The position numbers were made by a program, and so were the translations under genes. Below are positions 12,538 to 22,418 of a stretch of 64,000 nucleotides of DNA, in pieces. Within the stretch, counting starts at the first letter, position 1. Every line of letters begins with the position of its first letter. Origin of the DNA: Thermothielavioides terrestris NRRL 8126 (Eukaryota > Ascomycota > Sordariomycetes > Sordariales > Chaetomiaceae); contig NC_016458.1 in the NCBI RefSeq assembly GCF_000226115.1, forward strand, positions 1,364,001 through 1,428,000, read 5' to 3'. The notes below the pieces were generated by a model that searched no databases, was not told where the DNA came from, and saw nothing but the letters and a program-made list of their open reading frames with translations.

Positions 12538-13850
12538 GAATTGTGTGGGTAGGCTGTGGAGGGTGGATGAAGTGTGATTGTTGTAGGGAAGGGTGAGGGG
12601 TATCGGGGTGTGGTGGAGATGAGGTTGGAGTTTGGCGGCGGTAAATACACTGGGGGTTAGCAGGGCGGTTGTTTGAAAGGGTGGGTTTATGATACCGGCG
12701 GGTTCTTCTGTTGATTTGAGGGGGTAAAGGAGGCCGAAGGAAGGTTCGGGAGGTTATGTCTTGGAAAGAGCGCTGATGTTTGGACGGCAGGGGCAATGAA
12801 GCGGGCATGCGTTTTTGGACTTTTGCTTCTTCGTTTTCTCATCCATTTCCGTTCCTCTGGTCTTCCGTATTGCGTGCTCCTGTTTTCCTTTTCGTTTCGG
12901 ATGACGGAGAAGCAGGCGATGTTTTTTGTTCCTTGACGCGGTGATTCCCCCACACTTACTTGCTGTTTGATGGCTACCCATTATGTGTTTCGTTGTAACG
13001 CCGTATCGTATTTAACGCATGGTTCGTTTCTGCATGGGCGTTTTGCGGTTTGGCGAGAAATGGGATCACTAGTTCACATTGAGCAGCGGCCAGAGCGTGC
13101 TTGTGTCATGTTGCCTGCCTTGCCTATCTGTGCTATACTATAACTATATTTATGTTTCGCAGAACTGTCTTTGAGATAGATTTGATGTTGAAGGAGCCGA
13201 GCACAAGTTGGAATGAATTGGTTGTGCCCGCGAGCTGGATGTAAACAAGTCTGGACACCACCACCAGCTCAGGGGATGGATGTCTGGCGCCAGAGATGAA
13301 GTGAACGAGAGGCCTGTCTATCAACATTACGCAACGATGGATTTTACAAATCACTAATTGAATCACTCACTTGTGCCCAGTATACCGATGCGCCCGGGAT
13401 AAATATAGTTCAGATTCTCTTCGTTTCTAGCGACGGCACCCAGCTGACGCGCCAACGGACAAAAGCCCAGCAGCAGCCCGGGCCTCGCGGACCTTGCTGG
13501 ACGTTTTGATTCTCAATGTGCTCCAAAGTTGTGTCCGCGTGTCGCTTCTGTCTTTTGTTTCTGGCCCGTCCGTTGCATTTTAATTCCTTGTCACAACTGG
13601 AGTAGAGGGATCTGTACGTGCTTGTCGGATTCGAAGAGGGCCTTGTCAATGACCGAATCAAGGTTTTTGTCCGCCTTCTCCTTCACCATATTCACTGTAG
13701 CCGACTGCTCAGACCGTGTCATGGACAACAACTTGGAAAAGATGAGTTTGCCATACGGCTAGTATACCCGGGCAGCGTAGGTCTATGTGACTACGTTTGG
13801 CACTTTGACGTCGAGTTTCGAGACCGCCTAGGCCAAGGAATCGAGTGACT
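12538..13850. other. Intergenic, downstream of rom2
   Basis: This contains the rom2 3' UTR. No homology-like translation is seen. The stretch is unremarkable apart from locally AT-richer sequence at 13120-13380. Confidence 0.5.
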
Positions 13851-14160
13851 TCATGTCGTTTTTATCTTGTTGACGGTGGGGCAGCAGACAGGATGCTCCT
13901 GGAGCTCAAGCCGTTTCTTGATCTCGGCCTGGATGGATTCTTCCATGTCAGGGGGAATGAAGGAGATCTCCTCCCACATATCTTCTGGGCTACGCCCCTT
14001 GCGATAAGCGTCCTTGGCCGCGACGCCGTCCTCGACCTCTTCGCCCTGCAAAGATCAAGACCACGGAATTGCGATGCTATTCCGCCTACAAGACGGACGC
14101 GTTGGACGTAGTGCCGCGGCGACGGCTGCGTGGAATCGTGACGGAATCCGAGGTGGAAGC

Positions 14161-14246
14161 ATCTCCGTCTCCAACATCTTCGCCCTCAGCATCTTCGTCC
14201 TCAACATCTTCGTCCTCAACATCTTCGTCCTCAACATCTTCGTCCC
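14161..14246. repeat. 15-bp minisatellite
   Basis: About five tandem copies of a 15-base unit (consensus CTTCGTCCTCAACAT on plus). The last four are nearly identical and the first diverged. Being a multiple of three, it reads as a Ser-rich repeat on plus and as an acidic repeat on minus. Confidence 0.85.
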
Positions 14247-14486
14247 CGGATTTGTACCCAGTCAAGGGTTTCGACTTTGCCCGCTGCACTGTCACGATTG
14301 ACAGCCAGGCCACCAACATGGCGATGCCCTCGAGGGGCGGCGAAGGGGTGGTGGAAGGCCGACGTCTTCGGGATCTCACCGGCCACACAATTTGCATCTC
14401 CAGCTGCGAGATTGAGCATCCCTCCTGGCGGCGAGGCGGCAGCGAAGGGGGCAGCGAAGGGCCCTTCTCAACCTGTACCACGAACT

Positions 14487-14507
14487 CCTTCGCATATATA
14501 GCGAAGG
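14487..14507. repeat. Perfect short palindrome with AT core
   Basis: Arms CCTTCGC and GCGAAGG flank a 7-base ATATATA core. The word GCGAAGG recurs nearby at 14337 and 14450-14465, so the palindrome may have arisen from local repeat expansion. Confidence 0.7.
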
Positions 14508-14648
14508 CCATAAGCTACACCACATCGCTACCTCTATTGTAGCTTAAAGTTAGAGATTGCCTTCAGGGTCCTTCAGCGCCGGGATCAGCCGGCCTTTCAG
14601 GTCGTCGAGGGTCAATGCAGGGCCCGATGGCGAGCAGGAGACCGGATC

Positions 14649-14666
14649 GGGGGGGGGGGGGGGGGG
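14649..14666. repeat. Homopolymer run of 18 G
   Basis: An uninterrupted G run inside the decayed coding region. Its length in the assembly may be unreliable, and it would by itself shift any reading frame crossing it. Confidence 0.9.
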
Positions 14667-15512
14667 TAAAATGGAAAGAGACTTTTCTTGTGGGAATATC
14701 CAAGGGAAGGTGCTGAGCAAACTCACAACCTGGCAGAACTTTTCTTGAAATTCATTCAGACGCCATCGTTTCTGCACTCTTCAAAATGTCTTTCTGGGAT
14801 ATATTGGCTGGCGTCTTTACTGCACTGACAGGTGAGCTGAACATTCTGAGCAGCTGGTTTTGCATTGCTCCTCCCTTCGCCGCGCTGGTGAAGCCATCGC
14901 GGATTTTGGAATGGGATCCTCGGGCTTGAAGAAATGCTGATAGTCACAGGTGAGCTGGTGAGTTGTAGGTGGGATGGCTGTCCGTGGGATGGTTGCCCAA
15001 GTCCAGCCGAGAATGACCTCAAGCACCCATCTTCCCGTGGTCCACTGTTCCTTCCAACAAACTTCCAGCGAGCAGCTTTCTTAGGAATATTAAATACCAA
15101 CCCAATATCGCTTGCAAGGAAAGTCACAACGTCATGGGTCTCATCAGCGCCGTCGAATTGTTGTTGCTGCTCCCATCATTGTAAACACAAATGCCGTCAA
15201 CCCCTAGCAGAGAAGACGGCATAGCCAAGTAATCTTACAATGTCTTATACAAACCATTCAGAGTGCATACCTTCAGTGGTGCGCCTCATGCGTGAGCTCG
15301 AGAATGGACAAGTCACCGGCAGTTACAGCCCGGCGGAGCTCAGTCATTTCACTCCTGTGACCGGACAGCGACATCATAGTCCAGGCATCCGCTAAATCTA
15401 GGACAGCATGCGACCCTCGGCGTGAAGACTTGGGGTGGGCGGTGAGACATTCGATCATGCAGACGGACATGGTTCTATACCAAGCCACGCAAGAGCCTTC
15501 CTGCTCTGCCAA

Positions 15513-16407
15513 AGAGAGAAAATATCAGATGTTCATGGCTGGTTCTGTGAGAATCTTGACATAGACGGCTTGCTTAAGTGCGCTAGACATAAGACTACCT
15601 AAGGTATCTACACGGTGTTGAGTGACCCCTGAGTGACGTGGGTGTGCGTGCGTCAAACCACACGCGTTGAGCACGGCTTGGCTAGCTGCTTGAGACGCTG
15701 ACCTCTTCAGGATGGCAGCAGAAGCGCTCCAACGCTCTCTCCAGCTCCCACTCTCGTTTCTCATCACCATCGGGTTAGGTTCAATCCTCTCCCGACTTTC
15801 TCCACCACTTGGGTGAGTCTTGTCCGAATTGCTGACGTACCGCCGGGAGTACTGGTGCCCTTGAACTAGCTACACGTATATGCTTGTTGCTAACAGCAAA
15901 GCAGTCTGTATGTGAGGCAGGCCGTGATGAGAACGATAACTGGACCGGGTAGTGAGGTGGAGCACACCCGAGTCCTGTGAGGGTTTCTGGGGGAAGATGG
16001 GCCTGGTGGTCGGAGGCAGGTCAGCAAGCGGGACTCGGAGAGAGAAGACACTGGGTTTAGGCTCCAAATGGGGCGGCGTCTAGAACGAGTTTCCCGGGTT
16101 CGTGGAGTTCGGGACGGACACGACTTGTTAGGAACTGTGATGAACACCGCTGTGGCACGACTCTGCGGGCAATTGCTCCCTCGGTCTGAGAGCCGTGGGA
16201 CGCGCCGCAGTAGCTGCTACCCGCAGGTCTGAGTTACCTTATATACTACAGTTGCGGTCAGGAAGTTGAGTGGACGAAGGATGACCAAGCAAGTGAGCCT
16301 GAACCGCTTTGGACTCGTAAGCCCAATCATGACGGATACAAGTGCCATCAACACATTGTGAACAGCAATTGATTCAACACCACAACAATGACAACAACTA
16401 CCCTTCC
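15513..16407. other. Intergenic between the decayed region and GPI2
   Basis: No secure gene. A minus-strand open stretch at 15770..15525 could be an extra 5' exon of the decayed gene but shows no family signal. The GPI2 3' UTR should lie just left of 16408. Confidence 0.45.
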
Positions 16408-18133
16408 CTAATCATCATCCCAGTGTCTCCGACTAATAATAATCGGCCTGGCCGGATCCCAAGGCCCATAGATCTCATTCTTGTACTTCTGCAGCCCAAT
16501 CAGCCACCAGGCGCAGCCGCCCATGGCCAGCACGGCGATCAGACAGCCGACCAGCATGCCCAGCAGGCCCCTCTTCCACGGCCAGCCGCCGGCGTCGTCG
16601 TCGCCCAGGACCATGCCGACGCCGGCGCCGGCGCCGAGCACGAGCAGCACGGTGAGCGAGACGTGGTAGCGCCGGCTGCGGTGCCGCGCGTACTGCCGGA
16701 ACACGGGGAACAGGCCGAACACCTCGATGCTGAACAGCGTCAGGCTGAAGACCTGGCCCGTGCTGGGCAGCCGGCTGGCCAGCACGGTCGACGCCATCAG
16801 CGCCGCGTTGGTCGACAGCGACGCCACCGGCATGCGCTTGCCGCGGGTGCCGCCGCCGCCGCCGCTGCCGCTGCCAACCCAGCTGCTGCCCGAGTAGTCG
16901 AAGAAGAAGATGTTGATGACCAGCAGCCAGAAGGACATGGCCCAGATGCTGTCGGACGAGGTCGACCGGGTGAGGGATTTGAGGATGGGCGACAGGCCGA
17001 GCAGCGTGAAGTAGATGAGGATGGCCGACTTGATGGTGCTGACGCGGACGTAGGCCCGGCTGTTGCGCGCTGTGGGGGACGGCGTGGGCGGCTGGTCCGG
17101 GCCGTCCGGGCCTAGCCGGTGGGTTGTGGTTGTGGTGGTGGTGGGGCTGTTGGGGTTCGTCCCTTGCGAGGCGATCGAGTTGACGGAGCTGACGGAGCGG
17201 GAGGGCGCGTGGCCCGGGACGAGGAGGGTGCTGCTGCCGGCGGCGCTGCTGGGCGCTTGGAGGGGCCGATGGGGAGGGAGCTGGTCCTGGAGGAGGTTGG
17301 ATGTCGAGCTCGTTGCCGACGGCAGGTTGGACGTGCTCGAGATGCTGACGGTACTGACGTTCGGCATCGACTGGCCGAGCCCCGACGAGTCCTGCTGCAG
17401 AGGCGGGCGGTATTCTCTATATGTGCGGCTACCACCACGCATGATGCGACCCCTCGCACCATCATCCCCGGATCCTTCGTGCGTCTCGTGGCTGACCCAC
17501 CAATCCCATAACAGCCAGCCGAGGAAAGTAGCGAAGCTGCCCCAGCCGACTACGGACACGGGACTGACGCGCTCTTGAAAGATGCCGACAAAGCACACGA
17601 CGAATATGATCACGGAACAGACATGCTGCACGATCACTGTCGAGTCGGCCACCAGGGGCCAAAAGTCGTACGGGCGGACCCGGGGGTTCCGCTGCAGGTT
17701 TTCGAGGAAGGTAGCCTGGTCGGTGTAGTTGTCGGGGTCTGTACATGCAGGTAATGAGCATTGCGTTTGGTGCGTGGGAGACATCCAGCCAAGAGCATTC
17801 AGTGCGGATCCGGAACGCTGGCTTACATGACTGCTTCACCCACAGAAGCTTTTGGAAGCGTTTGCGCCTCCTGCTGCGACTCCGGCTGGTGTCGTCGCGC
17901 CGGACGCGGCGTGGGCGGGCATCTGTGCCAGAGCCATCTCCGCCGCGAACGTAGGCGCCCGGATGGCGATGCGGCGAGAGGGGCGCGTAGGCGTCCTCGG
18001 GCGCCAAGTGCGACGGATCGGCGCGGTGCGACCTGAGGCTGGCGGGCACGGTGGATGACCGCACCAGCGGCGGATACGGCGTCTCGAAATCGGAGGGAAC
18101 GGCCGAGTGGTGCAGACCCGAAGGGGGTGCCAT
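16408..18133 (-). CDS. gpi2: GPI2 / PIG-C, subunit of GPI-GlcNAc transferase
   Basis: Two exons, 18133..17827 and 17738..16408, give 545 aa. The 88-nt intron (donor GTAAGC, acceptor TGTACAG) splits the conserved block, and splicing gives KLLWVKQSYPDNYTD followed by NLQRNPRVRPYDFWPLVADS. That is the Gpi2/PIG-C signature, directly before the first transmembrane segment (VCSVIIFVVCFVGIF). Further hydrophobic segments include FATFLGWLLWDWW, AILIYFTLLGLSPILK, FWLLVINIFFFDY and two near the C-terminus. An extra 130-residue Ser/Thr/Pro-rich loop separates the early and late membrane segments, and the first 90 residues are hydrophilic and Arg-rich. The family acts in the ER membrane with Gpi3, Gpi1, Gpi15, Gpi19 and Eri1, adding GlcNAc to phosphatidylinositol in the first step of GPI-anchor synthesis. 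The ATG is at 18131-18133. Confidence 0.95.
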
Positions 18134-18405
18134 GGGTCAGATCGGATGGTGCTCCATGTATATCCGTATCGCGTCCGGGAGACGTGTCCCGCAAGGGTGG
18201 CTGTTTGCCAAGTCACTACCGATCCGATGGGTGTGCCGCGGTTGGTGGTGGTAAGTCACCGAACGTGCGGTAATCGATCGGGCCAATTTTCGGGAGATCT
18301 CTGGATGTGGGCCCCTTGTGGCCGTGCTTTCCTTGGCTCCCCATCGCTTCCCAATTCGGTTCGCCGGAGCCAGGGGATTGGCTCGCCAGCGAACCCAGCT
18401 GCCTA

Positions 18406-18811
18406 GGGTGGACGTTAAAGAGGTCCCGCCAAGACTAATTTCGGCCAATTGTCGGCAATATTTTTACAACGTTATTACGCAGCCCCGATCGCCAAGGCGT
18501 TTGCACTATCGCCAAGGCGTTTGCTCTATCGCCAAGGGTTAGTTCACCCAGCCCCCCGCTGGTTAGGGTTTAGGTTAAGTTAGGATACGGGTTATAGTTA
18601 GGGTGTAGGTTATCCTTGTTTTCTTTTTTTTTTTCGATTTGGTTGAGGTTTCGTAGAGTTGTTGTTGCGAGTCTTTGCGATTTTGTCTTGTCGATGATGT
18701 TGCTCTGTTGCTCGAAGTCGTGGCGGCCCCGTTCACCCTTGGCGATTTGTAATTACTTGTACGCGGCAGTCTCCGAAATTAGTCTTGGCGGGACCTCTTT
18801 AACGACGACCC
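18406..18811. mobile_element. MITE-like element with terminal inverted repeats
   Basis: The first 38 bases and the reverse complement of the last 38 match except at two positions. Both ends read GGGT, two variable-flanked bases, CGTTAAAGAGGTCCCGCC, then AAGACTAATTTCGG. The direct repeat TGCCTA flanks the element at 18400-18405 and 18812-18817, consistent with a 6-bp target site duplication, although the right flank is itself in a TAGG-rich tract. The interior has no long open frame. It carries three copies of a 20-base unit (TCGCCAAGGCGTTTGCNCTA, the third shortened) at 18489-18540 and a TTAGGG-like tract at 18562-18614. Non-coding, short, with long TIRs: a non-autonomous DNA transposon is the best reading. 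The superfamily is not determined. Confidence 0.75.
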
Positions 18812-18817
18812 TGCCTA

Positions 18818-20057
18818 GGTAGGTAGGTAGCGTACAGGACAATTTCCACGCTTGTAGGGATATCCGTCCAGTACACAGCATCGCCCTCATGGAGCCTTCG
18901 TATTCTTCTCTCCATCGAGCTCCATAACTTATGGAGAATGCATGGCACTCTCTCAACTTGTGCGAGTTCTACCATCAACACGAGGCAGCCTTACTTCTTG
19001 GCCCCTGTTTGCCAATCGTGCGTCGAAGCTGTGATACTCCGTATGGATTCCGTACAGGACCTGCCTCGGGCTGCCTCCTCGGCACATCACACAGTCCAGG
19101 GCATTCCCGCGGGCCCGCGGAGAAAAGTTGATCGGGGCATCAACTGCCACATTGACGCCTGGGATGAATGGAAGCGCCGCGACGCCCAGCATTGCAAAAC
19201 GTTGTTTTACCTCAGCGTTGGACGTTTCTACACCTTCCTCGTGTGGCCCCCATTCGATCCTTCAGTGCAGTGCCCGACTTAACGCTATGCTTTATCGCTG
19301 CCTTTTTGGGCAGCTGGTGTCCAAGGAGGGAAAGCGCGCTTGAACGGTTTTCATCGGAGAGAGCCCAATCGTTCCTCGTCTGCTGTTGGACATACAGGGC
19401 TACCTAGTCCATGAACCTCGTACTGGACTCCTGCTACTGGGCGCTCTCTGTTTTGATTCGGATATGAGCCACAATTGGCTGCCATTGAGTCGGCATGATG
19501 CTGACAGGGCAAGTGCTAGCGAGACATTGCCCCGGCAGCACGTCCACACTAGCGTGTCTGGATGAGACGAGGTTGGTTGCTGTCCTGGGCTCTGGCCTTG
19601 GATATGAACCTCGGAACACCCGTTGACGGCTTGCTTCAACGCAACTTCAATTCCAGGTTCCCATTTCCTTTTCAAAACCGTCCCTGTGTCACCTACCAAC
19701 TTGGCTTGAACTTGGACCCACGTCCACTCAGTGACACTTTAGGCGACCTACCTAGGTACCTTGTTAATTACCCGCGCCGCTGTCGATTCGTCTGCGCCGC
19801 TGCGCTTCCTCCTGACTTATTCGTTACATGCGAAGCAAACTGCCTGGGGAGCCGCATCCTTGCGCTGCTGCTGCATCTGGTGCCCTACAAGTAATTACCA
19901 ACCCAGGCCCAGGTCTGAACCTCGAAAGCTGCCCGCCCATTATTCTTCGGCGCCTCCACCGTTCATATTCACCACCACCGCCAACTGAGCAAAGAAAGTT
20001 GGATCCGTCGTCCCTGGGCGCATCCTGTCGGCATCCAACGCCGTTGGGAAGCACACC
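18818..20057. other. Intergenic between the MITE and the small membrane protein gene
   Basis: A TAGG tetranucleotide tract abuts the element at 18818-18829. No coding segment was recognised. CCTACCTAGGTACC at 19747-19760 is another member of the recurring palindromic spacer motif. Sequence from about 19880 to 20057 is the likely promoter and leader of the gene at 20058. Confidence 0.5.
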
Positions 20058-20684
20058 ATGAAGCCGAGCAGTCTCTACGTCGCGCTCGGCGCAGCGCAGC
20101 TGGCGATATGCGCCCCGCTGCCGCTGGTCATGACCGAGCGGCTCTACGAACTGCCGGCCACGGCGCATCACATCGCGGCAGTGGCCCGAACCCGGACGAC
20201 GTACTGGGTGCGCGAGCCCGACAGCGACAGACAACACGACACGCCGACGCGGTCGACAATGCCGCAGCCATTTCACGCACAGCTCCTGCCGCCGCTCTTC
20301 AAACACAGGCCATCCGCTCATGGGGAGTCGCAGCCGGGACAGCCGACGGGCGGCCGACGGCGACACCGCAAGATCGACCTGATACCACTGCGCCTCACGG
20401 TCAGCAAGGTTGACGACTCGACGGAGGTGGTCGACCTCGGCGTGCCGGCCCAGTGGCTGCCGTTCGGCATGCGGCACCAACACCACGGCCGCCAAGACCA
20501 CCTCCTCCTCCTCTCCTACGGCGGCCGTTACTTCCGCGAGCAGCAGAACGACGTGCTCGTGGTCGTGCTGGTGGCTGCGTTCGTGGTGATTGTGGTCCTC
20601 ATGGAGACGTGGGGGAGTATCTCGCGGAGGTTGGTTGCCTTGCGCCAAGCGGTCTCCCGCAGAACGCAGGAGGCGCCGTCGTGA
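20058..20684 (+). CDS. Small secretory-pathway single-pass membrane protein, function unknown
   Basis: A single exon of 208 aa with ATG at 20058-20060. The N-terminus MKPSSLYVALGAAQLAIC looks like a signal peptide. A strong hydrophobic helix lies near residues 165-182 (DVLVVVLVAAFVVIVVLME), followed by a short basic tail rich in Arg (SRRLVALRQAVSRR). The middle is hydrophilic, His/Arg-rich and low in cysteine. This predicts a type I membrane protein with a luminal or extracellular domain of about 145 residues. I recognise no domain. Codon use looks like that of the neighbouring genes, and the leader CCACCGTTC...ACACCATG is a reasonable start context. It may be restricted to close relatives. 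Confidence 0.65.
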   Translation: MKPSSLYVALGAAQLAICAPLPLVMTERLYELPATAHHIAAVARTRTTYWVREPDSDRQHDTPTRSTMPQPFHAQLLPPLFKHRPSAHGESQPGQPTGGRRRHRKIDLIPLRLTVSKVDDSTEVVDLGVPAQWLPFGMRHQHHGRQDHLLLLSYGGRYFREQQNDVLVVVLVAAFVVIVVLMETWGSISRRLVALRQAVSRRTQEAPS

Positions 20685-22418
20685 TGACGACCGAGAGAGT
20701 TTCTTGCGATACTGATGAGCATTTATTCCGGTTCCAGCTTCCGCGGGCAAGGGGCTATCCGGCTGGAGGAAACGGCAAGCAGCCAGCCGGCCATCTCGAT
20801 CCGAGCGATGCCTGACGGCCAGGACGATCCGGCTGACGAGAAGTGCCGGGTTTGACGGCCAGGATTAGGCCCGATGTCCTACGATTGTTTCTTCTGCTGT
20901 GTATCAAAAGCGCTCGCATTGTTGCATTTAAGGCAGGACGGTACTTTACTTGGAAGGGTTCCGATGGTTATTAGCGTTTTGTCTGGTTATGGCTGGGGCG
21001 CATGGTTGGATGCAGCGGTGGTGGCCGCTTGAGGAGCTTCTCTTCTTGAGAGGCGCACTGGCTACGGCGGTCCGCCCACCTCGACGGAAATGCTGGCAGC
21101 ACAGTTGCAGGAGTCAGGCTGCGGGGCTTCTGTAGCATTGTTGTTGTCCGAGAACACACACGCGACCAAGATAACGCATGGGTAGACTCGGGTAACGGGC
21201 AGATCAACAAGGCTGGCTGTCTTCCCGGCCCTGGTCCGCATTCCAAGTTCCCAACCATGCCCACCTGAAAGTCACGCTGAGCGCGAAGAGCAACATGGAC
21301 ATGAGTCGCCACCAGTCCCAAGGTTACAACATCACAAAACGAACCTGTGCGAGCCCAAGCAAGGCGTTGAATGGCACAGCGTACAACGTCGTCCCACCCC
21401 CGCTCGGTCAGCGATGCTCAGAATTTTCAAAGCATTACGCAAACTGTGGGATGAAAAACGGCACCAGCCTCGCGCCATCGTGCCCAAGGTTTCGGCGAAC
21501 AAAGCTGGCGGAAGTCGAGTCCGATCCGCTGCTCCATCTTCCGGGGCAAATCTCCTCTCCGGGGGCACGGGGCCGGGAAATTGTGGGGTCGCTGCGGGTG
21601 CGGCAAAGCAGCGCCAAAGGCACGCGACCATCCCACATCCGGATGCCAAGACAGGAGCCAAGCCCGGCGGCCACTCGGTGCCTGCCCCGGGAAGTCTCGC
21701 TGTGGAAGGAAGCATGAATGAGCTTGTGGCTGCCTTGCGTGCGATTGGTACACCGCAGAACTACTGCATTGACGACCTTAGCGCCGAGCGAGACAAGCCG
21801 GGAAGTCGGCATGGGCGTTTTGCCATCTGCTTCGTTCCATTTGCGAAGGCAGTGGACGAAGGCAAGCGCCGCCGATGCTCCTTGTTCCGAAACACTCACT
21901 ACTAGCTGGGGGTCACGAATTCTCAACACAACCTGTAGCTCAAAATCTCAGCTCTGGCCTATGACACGCGGCAGCAACCGAATGTCAGATCGGGTCCACC
22001 CTCCACCGGCGTTACATGGGATGTGTTGCGGCTTTGATGCAGCTGCAGCGCTTCCAGCCCCCAATCACACTCGGGGATCGTCAGCCCCTCCCCCTTCAGC
22101 CTTTCTCCCTCTTCTCTCTCTTCCCCTTCTTGCTTGCCCTAATAAAAGAAAACTTTAAAGAGACCTCAGCGCCCGGCTCTGCGAGGCAGCTAGGGTTTTG
22201 CAGAACTTCAGTTTCAAGTTCAATTGCGTCGCCGACCAGGGTGTCTGAATCGCCTGTGGCTCGCCAATCTTTGTGCGAGAACCGTGGAGCGGGTCCCTGC
22301 CGCGTTCCGGTTCGGCAAGCGAGCGATCACCCCGCGTTCCCCGGGCCGAGGCGAGCACACATTAGTCACCCTGTGACCACACGGCAGCTCGCACATTCCA
22401 TCCTAGCATTCTCCCGAA
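20685..22418. other. Intergenic, upstream of annexin
   Basis: A 1.7-kb spacer. Open frames around 21295-21905 occur on both strands without family resemblance. A pyrimidine-rich tract at 22085-22135, followed by a TATA-like site, marks the annexin promoter. Confidence 0.5.
22138..22150 (+). promoter_or_regulatory. TATA-like element of the annexin gene
   Basis: CCTAATAAAAGAA directly after a CT-rich tract and about 270 bases before the annexin ATG. The pattern of a pyrimidine tract plus AT box is common in fungal promoters. Inferred only. Confidence 0.35.

Larger units (their letters stand above)
13851..15512 (-). pseudogene. Decayed or unresolved minus-strand gene, family unknown
   Basis: Several neighbouring minus-strand segments look protein-coding, but no single reading frame or clean set of introns joins them. 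From the 5' side these are: 15510..15273, opening after a TTGGCAG acceptor and ending LTHEAHH; about 15165..14756, with DETHDVVTFLASDIGLVFN and KKAARWKFVGRN; 14774..14550, with LNEFQEKFCQVVSLL and ALTLDDLKGRLIPALK; 14511..14086, with acidic repeats of (D/E)EDVED type; and 14051..13851, with EDMWEEISFIPPDMEE. Frame changes and stops separate them, and competing frames also look plausible around 14900. It may be a pseudogene or a multi-exon gene with non-standard splice sites. I do not recognise the family. Confidence 0.3.

Noticed and set aside
14649..14666. Repeat-induced point mutation as the cause of decay at 13.9-15.5 kb
   Set aside because: The region is not AT-enriched and does not show the TpA excess expected of RIP; frame breaks coincide with repeats and a homopolymer instead.
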